Positions 6,694 to 12,089 of a DNA stretch of 12,089 bases are shown in pieces (within the stretch, counting starts at the first letter, position 1; each line of letters starts with the position of its first letter). This stretch comes from an uncultured Actinomyces sp. (GTDB lineage Bacteria > Actinomycetota > Actinomycetes > Actinomycetales > Actinomycetaceae). The position numbers and the translations under genes are program-made. Location: the NCBI GenBank assembly GCA_902373545.1, contig CABKMZ010000055.1:1-12089 (forward strand), read 5' to 3'. The notes beneath the pieces are model-generated. The model had not been told where the DNA came from, searched no databases, and saw nothing but the letters and a program-made list of their open reading frames with translations.

Positions 6694-8049
6694 TTACTCT
6701 CCGCCGCCGCCGGGTTCGGGGCGTCCCGTGTAGTTGACGAAGCGCGTCATGTCGCCCTGGAAGAGCGCGGTGACGGTCGCGGTCGCGCCGGCGCGGTGCT
6801 TGGCGACGATGATGTCGGCTTCGCCGGGGCGGTCTTCCTTGTCGTAGTAGTCGGGGCGGTGCAGCAGGATGATGATGTCGGCGTCCTGCTCGAGTGAGCC
6901 GGACTCACGCAGGTCGCTCATCATGGGCTTGCGGTCGGTGCGGCCTTCCGAGTTACGGTTCAGCTGTGAGACTGCGATGACCGGGATGTCGAGGTCCTTG
7001 GCCAACAGCTTGAGGTTTCGCGACATCGCGGAGACTTCCTGCTGACGCGACTCGACTTGGCGGCCGCTGGTCATGAGCTGGAGGTAGTCGATGACGACGA
7101 GGCCCAGGTTTTCCTGCTGCTTGAGGCGGCGGCACTTGGAACGGATCTCGGAGATGGTGATGTTCGCGGAGTCGTCGACGTACAGGGGTGCCTCGCTCAT
7201 GCGCGAGGTGGTTTCGGCGACCTTGCGCCAGTCGACGTCGCTCATCTTGCCGGCCTGCATCTTGGATAAGCGCACGCCGGATTCGGCGGAGAGCATGCGC
7301 ATCGCGATTTCCTGCGAGCTCATTTCCAGCGAGAAAATCAGGGACGTGATGCCGTGTTTCATGGAGGCGGAGCGGCAGAAGTCTAGGGCGAGCGTGGATT
7401 TTCCCATGGCGGGTCGGGCGGCGACGATGATCATTTGGCCGCCGTGCAGGCCCTGGGTGAGTTCGTCGAGGTCGGTGAAGCCGGTGGGCACGCCGTTGAG
7501 CTTGCCTTTGTTCTTCTCGATGTCTTCGAGCGTGTTGAGGACGTCTGAGCTCATCTGGTTCATGGACACATAGTCGGTGGTTTCGCGTCCGTCGGAGACG
7601 GCGTAGACCTCGGCCTGGGCCTGGTCGACGATCTCGTCGACGTCGCCGCCGGCGTCCGCGTAGCCGAGCTGGACGACGCGCGTGCCCGCGGTGACGAGGC
7701 GGCGCATGATGGCGCGTTCGCGCACGATGCGCGCGTAGTAGGCGGCGTTCGCGGCGGTGGGCACGGAGGCGATGAGGCTGTGCAGGTAGGCGGCGCCGCC
7801 GACCTTGGACAGGACGCCGGCGCGCTTGAGTTCGCCGGCGACGGTGATCGCGTCGGCGGGTTCGGCGCGGCCGATGAGCTCAATGATGGTGTCGAAGATC
7901 GTCTCGTGGCTGGGCTGGTAGAAGTCCTGGCCGCGCAGCATCTCGGAGACGACGTTGGCGGCGTCGGTCGTCAGCATCATCGATCCGAGGACGCTCATCT
8001 CCGCGTCGATGTCCTGGGGCGGGACGCGGTCGAACTGGTCGTCGGACAT
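6694..8049 (-). CDS. dnaB: replicative DNA helicase DnaB
   Basis: Hexameric 5'-3' helicase that unwinds DNA at the fork and recruits primase; cytosolic. The 451-residue product has the usual length and no intein. Residues up to about 115 form the N-terminal primase-interacting domain (PQDIDAEMSVLGSMML). A linker follows, then the RecA-like motor. Walker A is ARPAMGKST (about 211-219) and Walker B LVVIDYLQLM (about 317-326). IPVIAVSQLNR is the DNA-binding/sensor motif, and KHRAG near 417 holds the arginine finger. A longer frame begins at a TTG (8112), but the ATG at 8049 has GAGAGGA five bases upstream on the minus strand and starts MSDDQFDRVPPQ, a typical DnaB beginning; the extra 21 residues look like leader sequence. 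In many bacteria dnaB follows rplI; here it is inverted and separated from that operon by a MATE gene. Its upstream region is packed with DnaA-box-like sites. Confidence 0.97.
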   Translation of the reverse strand: MSDDQFDRVPPQDIDAEMSVLGSMMLTTDAANVVSEMLRGQDFYQPSHETIFDTIIELIGRAEPADAITVAGELKRAGVLSKVGGAAYLHSLIASVPTAANAAYYARIVRERAIMRRLVTAGTRVVQLGYADAGGDVDEIVDQAQAEVYAVSDGRETTDYVSMNQMSSDVLNTLEDIEKNKGKLNGVPTGFTDLDELTQGLHGGQMIIVAARPAMGKSTLALDFCRSASMKHGITSLIFSLEMSSQEIAMRMLSAESGVRLSKMQAGKMSDVDWRKVAETTSRMSEAPLYVDDSANITISEIRSKCRRLKQQENLGLVVIDYLQLMTSGRQVESRQQEVSAMSRNLKLLAKDLDIPVIAVSQLNRNSEGRTDRKPMMSDLRESGSLEQDADIIILLHRPDYYDKEDRPGEADIIVAKHRAGATATVTALFQGDMTRFVNYTGRPEPGGGGE

Positions 8050-8126
8050 CGTGATCCTCTCGGGTGCGGTGGCTTGCCTGAACGAGGCCGGGGCCGGGTT
8101 CGGCGGCCACAAACGGCCTGTGGCCC

Positions 8127-8374
8127 TGTGGATAGAGGGCCTTCAGGCGAAGACTAACGCGTTGTAGGCGATTGCGCGACCGACGCTGTGCACGGACATG
8201 TGCACATATTGTGGATAACCTGTGCACAACGCCGACCGCGCCTGTGCACAACGCGAAATGACCGATCTGTCAGGGCAGATATGCTCATCACAGTCACATC
8301 GTTGTGATTCATTGAGGCGGCTAGAATTTCTATGTGCACAGTTTTCCACAGGCCTGTGCACATGTTGTGGATAA
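8127..8374. promoter_or_regulatory. DnaA-box cluster, candidate replication origin or DnaA-control region
   Basis: Against the DnaA box TTATCCACA: perfect matches on the minus strand at 8210-8218 and 8366-8374; 8 of 9 at 8127-8135 (minus, CTATCCACA) and 8342-8350 (plus, TTTTCCACA); TTGTGCACA (7 of 9, fitting the relaxed TT-R-T-N-CACA) at 8221-8229 and 8243-8251 on the minus strand. Weaker ATGTGCACA copies lie at 8198-8206, 8332-8340 and 8355-8363. The sites form two groups around an AT-richer middle, as in many bacterial origins. The location beside dnaB and near ssb fits replication control. DnaA-regulated transcription of dnaB is the main alternative. Confidence 0.55.
8187..8362. repeat. 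TGTGCACA palindrome array
   Basis: Exact 8-bp palindromes TGTGCACA lie at 8199-8206, 8221-8228, 8243-8250, 8333-8340 and 8355-8362, with TGTGCACG at 8187-8194. Start-to-start distances within the groups are 22 bp, and the perfect DnaA boxes at 8210 and 8366 fall in the same 11-bp register. Either these are weak DnaA sites arranged on one helix face or they bind a separate dimeric regulator. Confidence 0.8.
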
Positions 8375-8389
8375 GAAGTGGAGCGTGTA

Positions 8390-9763
8390 ATGGGCAGTAA
8401 TCGCGACTGGGTGAACCAGGCGGTGGGCGACCCGGATGAGGCCACCGGGGCCTCGTCAATGCCGAGGATTACGACCGGCAAGATTCTCTCCCTCGCGCTG
8501 CCCTCCCTGGGCGCGCTCATCGCCGAACCGCTCTTCACCGTCATCGACTCCACGATGGTCGGTCACCTGGGAACGCCCCAGCTGGCCGGCCTGGGCGTCT
8601 CATCGACCGTCCTGAACACGGCGGTCGGCCTGTTCATCTTCCTGGCCTACTCGACGACCTCACTGGCGGGGCGCCACCTGGGGGCCGGGCGGCGCGACCT
8701 GGCGGTCCGCTCGGGCGTGGAGGCCATGTGGCTGGCGGGCGCCCTCGGGGCGTGTGCGGCGATCCTCCTGGCCGTCTTCGCCTCCCCCCTGCTCGCCTGG
8801 CTCGGCGCCGACGCCGCCACGATGCCCCACGCGCTGGCTTACCTGCGTTTCTCCGCGCCCGGCCTGGTCGGCATGTTCGTCGTCCTGGCGGCGACCGGCA
8901 CCCTGCGCGGACTCCAGGACACGCGCACGCCGCTGATTGCTGCGTCCGTGGGAGCCGCCTTCAACGCGGTCGCGAACTGGGTGCTCATGTACCCCCTCGG
9001 GATGGGGGTGGCGGGTTCCGGCCTGGGCACCGCGATCACGCAGACCCTCATGGCTTTCTTCCTGTCGGCCATGATCGTGCGCGCAGCCAGCCGCGAGGGC
9101 GTGAGCCTCAAGCCCTCCACCTCCGGCTTCTTCGCCTCGGCCGCCGAAGGAACGCCGCTGCTCATCCGCACCCTCGCGCTGCGCGTCGCACTCCTGGCGA
9201 CCCTCACGGCCGTCACCTCGATCTCCACGCAGGCCCTGGCCGCCCACCAGATCGTGTGGACCCTGTGGTCATTCGCCGCCTACGTCCTGGACGCCCTCGC
9301 GATCGCCGCCCAAGCCCTGGCCGGCTTCGCGTCGGGCACCGGCGAGCGCGGCGCCATGGCCCCGCTCCTGCGTACCCTGAGCCGCTGGGGCCTCGGATTC
9401 GGCGGGGCCGTCGGCGTGGCCCTCGCCCTCACCGCCCCCTGGGTGACCCGCATCTTCACGACCGACCTGACCGTCATCGACGACGCGACCGCCGCCATCA
9501 TCGTCAGCGCCCTCTTCCAGCCCGTCGCCGGCTACGTGTTCCTGCTCGACGGGATCCTCATCGGGGCGGGACGCGGGCGCTACCTCGCCGGCGCGTCCAT
9601 CCTGAACCTCGCCGTGTACGCGCCCGTCCTGTGGCTCATCGCCCACTCCTCCGCCCTGGCCGACAGCCCGGCCCTGGCCCTTGCGCTCGTGTGGCTCGCT
9701 TACTCCGCCGTGTACACCGGCATGAGGGCCCTGACCAACGGGTACGGCGCGCGCTCGCTGTAA
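8390..9763 (+). CDS. MATE family efflux transporter (DinF-like)
   Basis: Twelve-span inner-membrane antiporter of the MATE superfamily. Such proteins export drugs or metabolites in exchange for sodium or protons; the substrate here is unknown. The 457 residues are strongly hydrophobic and show the two-bundle layout. The opening PSLGALIAEPLFTVIDSTMVGHLGTPQLAGLG and the LAYSTTSLAGRHLGAG stretch resemble the DinF branch more than NorM. The second half begins near TPLLIRTLALRVALL, with ALAAHQIVWTLWSF following, a typical MATE repeat. An in-frame GTG at 8378 is rejected because it is part of the Shine-Dalgarno GTGGAG (8378-8383), which sits six bases before the ATG at 8390. A third candidate, ATG 8459, lacks a ribosome-binding site, though it would remove an unusual polar 23-residue N-terminal extension. 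I saw no actinobacterial SOS box upstream, so damage induction is not supported. The gene is divergent from dnaB. Confidence 0.92.
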   Translation: MGSNRDWVNQAVGDPDEATGASSMPRITTGKILSLALPSLGALIAEPLFTVIDSTMVGHLGTPQLAGLGVSSTVLNTAVGLFIFLAYSTTSLAGRHLGAGRRDLAVRSGVEAMWLAGALGACAAILLAVFASPLLAWLGADAATMPHALAYLRFSAPGLVGMFVVLAATGTLRGLQDTRTPLIAASVGAAFNAVANWVLMYPLGMGVAGSGLGTAITQTLMAFFLSAMIVRAASREGVSLKPSTSGFFASAAEGTPLLIRTLALRVALLATLTAVTSISTQALAAHQIVWTLWSFAAYVLDALAIAAQALAGFASGTGERGAMAPLLRTLSRWGLGFGGAVGVALALTAPWVTRIFTTDLTVIDDATAAIIVSALFQPVAGYVFLLDGILIGAGRGRYLAGASILNLAVYAPVLWLIAHSSALADSPALALALVWLAYSAVYTGMRALTNGYGARSL

Positions 9764-9830
9764 CTCATTGACGAGGCCGGGGCGGGGCTCGCCCCCAATC
9801 CTCCTGAGTCGGGACCGCGGCCTGCCGCCC

Positions 9831-9950
9831 GAGCCGGCCCAGGCCTCGCGCCCACCCAGCCCCCCACCAGGGGAAACGAGCGGGCGGAGCCGGCCCGGGC
9901 CTCGTCCCTGAGAGCCGCGAGCGTGACGGACCCCTCTCGCGAGCCGGCCC
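9831..9950. repeat. three spaced copies of GAGCCGGCCC
   Basis: Exact 10-mers lie at 9831-9840, 9887-9896 and 9941-9950, spaced 56 and 54 bp. The first two continue as (A/G)GGCCTCG. The third ends ten bases before the candidate rpsF -10. They may be a decayed tandem repeat or protein-binding sites; the composition is so GC-rich that partial matches are not very surprising. Confidence 0.55.
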
Positions 9951-9959
9951 ACACCCGTG

Positions 9960-9965
9960 TAAAAT
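9960..9965 (+). promoter_or_regulatory. candidate -10 box of the rpsF operon
   Basis: TAAAAT (five of six matches to TATAAT) is the only AT-rich hexamer in a GC-rich stretch. It predicts initiation near 9972 and a leader of about 110 nt. The region 17-18 bp upstream shows no good TTGACA match. Confidence 0.55.
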
Positions 9966-9978
9966 GGGCAGCTGGACT

Positions 9979-10053
9979 GTCCGCACCCGCGGACCGTTCA
10001 GCAGGCCCCCCGGGGCCATACGCAACGCCCTCCTGTCACGGACCGTCCGTGAC
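9979..10053 (+). promoter_or_regulatory. structured rpsF leader, possible ribosomal-protein autoregulatory element
   Basis: Three hairpins follow one another. GTCCGC (9979-9984) pairs with GCGGAC (9989-9994) around ACCC. GGCCCC (10004-10009) pairs with GGGGCC (10012-10017). A perfect 9-1-9 palindrome at 10035-10053 (GTCACGGAC-C-GTCCGTGAC) folds as an 8-bp stem with a CCG loop. Many bacterial rpsF mRNAs carry a leader bound by the S6:S18 complex, in which an exposed CCG is recalled as a key element. The match here is suggestive, not demonstrated. Confidence 0.4.
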
Positions 10054-10082
10054 CGTAAAGACCATAGGAGGTGGGAACCAAC

Positions 10083-10373
10083 GTGCGTAACTACGAACTG
10101 ATGGTGATCCTCGATCCTTCGATCGACGAGCGCACCGTCGCCCCCACGATGGAGAAGTACCTGGCACCCGTGGCTGCCAATGGCGGATCCGTCGAGAACG
10201 TTGACATCTGGGGCAAGCGTCGCCTTGCCTACGACATCCTCAAGCGTTCTGAGGGCATCTACGTCGTCATCGACATGACCACGACCCCCGAGGTCGCTCT
10301 CGAGATCAACCGCCGCATGGGCATCGACGAGACCATTCTCCGTACGAAGCTCCTGCGCCCCGACGCTCACTGA
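10083..10373 (+). CDS. rpsF: 30S ribosomal protein S6
   Basis: Small-subunit protein that pairs with S18 on the platform of the 30S ribosome. The 96-residue product starts MRNYELMVILDPSIDER and contains VDIWGKRRLAYDI, the conserved S6 core, and ends LRTKLLRPDAH; length is typical. The start is the GTG at 10083, preceded by AGGAGG (10066-10071) with an 11-base gap. An earlier in-frame GTG at 10071 lies within the Shine-Dalgarno itself and would add MGTN, so it is rejected. It is first in the rpsF-ssb-rpsR-rplI operon, 32 bp before ssb. A structured leader upstream suggests feedback control. Confidence 0.97.
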   Translation: MRNYELMVILDPSIDERTVAPTMEKYLAPVAANGGSVENVDIWGKRRLAYDILKRSEGIYVVIDMTTTPEVALEINRRMGIDETILRTKLLRPDAH

Positions 10374-10405
10374 GCCGACACCACCCCTAAGCCCGAGGAG
10401 CCGAC

Positions 10406-10993
10406 ATGGCCGGAGATACCGTCATCACAGTCATCGGTAACCTGACCGCCGACCCCGAACTGCGGTGGACGCAGTCCGGTGCCGCGGTCGCCGATTTCAC
10501 GGTGGCCTCCACCCCCCGAACCTACGACCGTAACGCCGGCGAGTGGCGCGACGGCGACACCCTCTTCATGCGCTGCTCCGTGTGGCGCGACACCGCGGAG
10601 AACGTCGCCGAGTCGCTGCGCAAGGGCATGCGCGTCATCGTTCAGGGTCGCCTCACCCAGCGCTCGTACGACACCCAGCAGGGTGAACGTCGCACGGTCG
10701 TTGAGCTGCAGGTCGACGAAATCGGCCCCTCCCTGCGTCGCGCACGCGCGCAGGTCACCCGCACCGCCCCCTCCGGTGGCGGCGGCTACCAGTCCGACAA
10801 CCGCGGCCAGCAGCAGGGCGGCTACCAGCAGGCAGCCCCCCAGGGCGGCGGCGGTTACGGCGGCGGCCAGCAGGGTGGATACGGCCAGGGCGGCGCCAAC
10901 TACGGCGCACCGACCGGCGGCTCCCCCGATGACCCGTGGCGCACCGCCCCTTCCGGCGGCACCACCTCCTTCGGCGACGAGCCCCCGTTCTAA
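10406..10993 (+). CDS. ssb: single-stranded DNA-binding protein
   Basis: Essential homotetrameric protein that coats single-stranded DNA during replication, recombination and repair, and recruits partners through its C-terminal tip. Residues 1-110 are the OB fold ([71 protein letters not shown]). Residues from about 120 to 185 form a Gly/Gln-rich disordered linker with GGYQ and GGYG repeats. The end is the conserved acidic tip GDEPPF. The length of 195 residues is usual for actinobacterial SSB. GAGGAG lies seven bases before the ATG. Location between rpsF and rpsR is the common bacterial arrangement, which ties SSB supply to ribosomal protein expression. Confidence 0.98.
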   Translation: MAGDTVITVIGNLTADPELRWTQSGAAVADFTVASTPRTYDRNAGEWRDGDTLFMRCSVWRDTAENVAESLRKGMRVIVQGRLTQRSYDTQQGERRTVVELQVDEIGPSLRRARAQVTRTAPSGGGGYQSDNRGQQQGGYQQAAPQGGGGYGGGQQGGYGQGGANYGAPTGGSPDDPWRTAPSGGTTSFGDEPPF

Positions 10994-11004
10994 AGTCGCG
11001 CGCA

Positions 11005-11066
11005 CCGGCCGTGATGCCGGAAGCGCCACGTCGAAGACACAACGCTTGGGGCGGGTCAGCCCGCCC
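11005..11066 (+). other. two hairpins in the ssb-rpsR spacer
   Basis: CCGGC (11005-11009) pairs with GCCGG (11016-11020), and GGGCGGG (11049-11055) pairs perfectly with CCCGCCC (11060-11066) around TCAG. No T-tract follows and rpsR continues in the same direction. They are more likely mRNA processing, partial attenuation or stability elements than full terminators. Confidence 0.5.
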
Positions 11067-11086
11067 GGATTCACTAGGAGACCATC

Positions 11087-11329
11087 ATGGCGAAGCCCCA
11101 ACTTCGCAACAAGCCCATCAAGAAGAAGGCCAACCCGCTGAAGTCGGCCAAGATCGAGAAGATCGACTACAAGGACACCGCTCTGCTGCGTAAGTTCATC
11201 TCGGACCGCGGCAAGATCCGCGCCCGCCGCGTGACCGGTGTCTCCACCCAGGAGCAGCGCAAGATCGCTCGCGCCGTGAAGAACGCGCGTGAGATGGCCC
11301 TGCTGCCCTACTCCACGACCGGCCGCTGA
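11087..11329 (+). CDS. rpsR: 30S ribosomal protein S18, cysteine-free form
   Basis: Small-subunit platform protein that binds 16S rRNA as a heterodimer with S6. The 80-residue product contains [19 protein letters not shown] and [29 protein letters not shown], the S18 core and C-terminal signature. The N-terminus is highly basic ([17 protein letters not shown]) and the whole protein has no cysteine, so it is the zinc-independent (C-minus) form. TAGGAG lies seven bases before the ATG, so the start is clear. It is third in the rpsF operon, 93 bp after ssb and 21 bp before rplI. Confidence 0.97.
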   Translation: MAKPQLRNKPIKKKANPLKSAKIEKIDYKDTALLRKFISDRGKIRARRVTGVSTQEQRKIARAVKNAREMALLPYSTTGR

Positions 11330-11350
11330 TAAGGGAAGGACACAGCTGAT

Positions 11351-11809
11351 ATGGCTACCACGAAACTGATCCTCACCCACGACGTCCCCAAGCTCGGCCA
11401 CGCCGGCGAGGTCGTCGAGGTCAAGGCTGGCTACGCCCGCAACTACCTGGTCCCCCGCGGCTTCGCCGCCAAGTGGACCGCTGGCGCCCAGAAGCAGATC
11501 GACCAGATCGCCGCTGCCCGCCGCCGTCACGAGATCGCCACGATCGACGACGCCCGCGTCGTGCGTGACACGCTGCAGGCCGGTGTCGTTGAGATCACCG
11601 CGAAGGTCGGCAACTCCGGCCGCCTGTTTGGCGCCATCTCCGCTGCTGCGATCGCTGACGCGGTCAAGGAGCAGCTGGGCCAGACCATCGACCGTCGTCG
11701 CGTCATCATCGCCTCGCCCATCAAGGCTGCCGGCGACTACACGGTGACCGTCGGCCTGCACTCCGAGGTGTCCGCGAACCTGCGCGTCCGCGTCATCGCC
11801 ACCAAGTGA
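11351..11809 (+). CDS. rplI: 50S ribosomal protein L9
   Basis: Large-subunit protein that binds 23S rRNA near the L1 stalk base and extends a long helix outward, helping maintain reading frame. The 152-residue product is near the usual length. Residues 16-33 (GHAGEVVEVKAGYARNYL) match the L9 signature G-x2-[GN]-x4-V-x2-G-[FY]-x2-N-[FY]-L. The connecting helix and the C-terminal RNA-binding domain (LFGAISAAAIADAVKEQLG, ending NLRVRVIATK) are present. GGAAGGA lies about ten bases before the ATG. It is the last gene of the operon, and a strong intrinsic terminator begins 28 bp after its stop. Confidence 0.98.
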   Translation: MATTKLILTHDVPKLGHAGEVVEVKAGYARNYLVPRGFAAKWTAGAQKQIDQIAAARRRHEIATIDDARVVRDTLQAGVVEITAKVGNSGRLFGAISAAAIADAVKEQLGQTIDRRRVIIASPIKAAGDYTVTVGLHSEVSANLRVRVIATK

Positions 11810-11836
11810 AGGCTTCACGCATCGGTTGAATGACTG

Positions 11837-11878
11837 AAGGGGTGGCCCCCGCTCATGCGAGCGGGGGCCACCTTTTTT
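11837..11878 (+). terminator. intrinsic terminator of the rpsF-ssb-rpsR-rplI operon
   Basis: GGTGGCCCCCGCTC (11841-11854) pairs perfectly with GAGCGGGGGCCACC (11859-11872) around an ATGC tetraloop and is followed by six T (11873-11878). An A/G run before the stem (AAGG, 11837-11840) could extend pairing with the T-tract. It is a textbook rho-independent terminator. Confidence 0.95.
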
Positions 11879-12089
11879 GCTACCTGCGGGGTCATGCGGC
11901 TCTTCGCATTGTGGGGTGTGGGGGTGGTGTTCGAAGCGTCCCGGGGATTGTGGACAGTGTCGTGGGACGACGACCGAACACAGGAGTTCGCCTGGGGTGC
12001 CTCATCAATCAAAAGTCGCACGTAATTTGGGTACCCTAACTTTTCATAGGTATCGAGAAAACCGCAGAATTCCAACGATGTGATTTCAA
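11879..12089. other. non-coding end of window, probable upstream region of the next gene
   Basis: No credible gene is seen here. Possible signals are an isolated DnaA-box-like TGTGGACAG (11949-11957), a GTCGT-GGG-ACGAC inverted repeat (11959-11971), and a GTGTTCG/CGAACAC pair (11927-11933 and 11975-11981). The last 80 bases are clearly AT-richer, as expected near a promoter; TAACTT (12037-12042) could be a -10. The next gene presumably begins beyond the right edge. Confidence 0.5.

Larger units (their letters stand above)
8050..8389. other. dnaB/MATE divergent spacer containing a DnaA-box cluster
   Basis: This 340-bp non-coding spacer lies between two divergent genes. It carries clustered DnaA-box-like 9-mers and TGTGCACA palindromes (8127-8374, listed separately) flanking an AT-richer core: I count 42 G/C in 8251-8340, about 47 percent, against visibly much higher GC in the genes. 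A GGCCACA-N7-TGTGGCC hairpin lies at 8105-8125. A possible MATE -10 is TAGAAT (8322-8327), and a possible dnaB -10 is TAGTCT (complement of 8151-8156). Both promoters are weak calls. Confidence 0.7.
9764..10082. other. MATE/rpsF intergenic region and rpsF leader
   Basis: This 319-bp stretch has no credible gene. The left part (to about 9955) is GC-rich and contains three copies of GAGCCGGCCC. The right part holds the rpsF promoter and a leader of about 110 nt with three successive hairpins. Both are listed separately. No clear T-tailed terminator follows the MATE gene. Confidence 0.75.

Noticed and set aside
5137..6897. A 586-codon plus-strand frame
   Set aside because: It is out of frame with rarD and crosses its stop, the repeat region and the 3' end of dnaB. 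The product is Arg/Gly/Pro-rich without domains.
8050..8112. Upstream TTG start for dnaB adding 21 residues
   Set aside because: The ATG at 8049 has a well-placed GAGAGGA and gives a family-typical N-terminus. The extension is Pro/Ala-rich and unlike DnaB.
8187..8362. CRP/GlxR-type sites
   Set aside because: The TGTG...CACA pairs here are contiguous TGTGCACA palindromes rather than TGTGA-N6-TCACA, so they do not fit that consensus.
8378..8553. SOS control of the DinF-like gene
   Set aside because: No actinobacterial LexA-type box (TCGAAC-N4-GTTCGA-like) is visible upstream of 8390; the name DinF alone does not justify the claim.
10367..11818. A 483-codon minus-strand frame opposite ssb, rpsR and rplI
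   Set aside because: It is antisense to three highly conserved genes with clear ribosome-binding sites; high-GC shadow.
11815..12075. An 86-codon minus-strand frame at the right edge
   Set aside because: It runs through the operon terminator, has no Shine-Dalgarno that I can see and no recognisable motif.

Overview
The window is a high-GC actinobacterial chromosome segment. Protein sequences, very GC-rich coding sequence and the gene families fit a member of the Actinomycetaceae (Schaalia/Actinomyces-like). This is inferred from gene content and the look of the proteins, since no search could be run. Almost everything is core chromosome: there are no mobile elements, no tRNA or rRNA genes and no CRISPR array.

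Left part (1-3513): a divergent heme-biosynthesis locus. On the minus strand hemE (uroporphyrinogen decarboxylase) overlaps a hemG/hemY-type porphyrinogen oxidase by 4 bp, and that gene runs off the left edge. On the plus strand lies hemA (glutamyl-tRNA reductase). The spacer between hemE and hemA holds a nested inverted repeat around a plausible hemA promoter. Middle (3555-6244, plus strand): an unrecognised single-pass membrane protein with a Pro/Gln/Gly-rich cytoplasmic repeat tail, a terminator-like hairpin, then a RarD/EamA transporter whose -10 box places the transcript start on its ATG (probably leaderless). From 6245 to 6693 is a convergent intergenic mosaic of short degenerate GC-rich repeats and hairpins.

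Right part (6694-11809): dnaB (replicative helicase, minus) and a DinF-like MATE transporter (plus) diverge from a 340-bp spacer. That spacer contains two perfect and several near-perfect DnaA boxes plus five exact TGTGCACA palindromes, many spaced 11 bp apart around an AT-richer core. It is the most interesting piece of the window: a candidate DnaA-binding cluster and possibly a replication origin. A structured leader then precedes the rpsF-ssb-rpsR-rplI operon (S6, single-strand binding protein, S18, L9), which ends in a strong intrinsic terminator. The last about 210 bases are non-coding and probably lie upstream of the next gene.

Themes: tetrapyrrole synthesis (hemA makes the first committed precursor; hemE and hemG act late), replication (dnaB, ssb, DnaA boxes) and translation (three ribosomal proteins). 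Gene starts were set by Shine-Dalgarno position rather than by the longest open frame. This shortens hemA, dnaB, the MATE gene and rpsF relative to their maximal ORFs.
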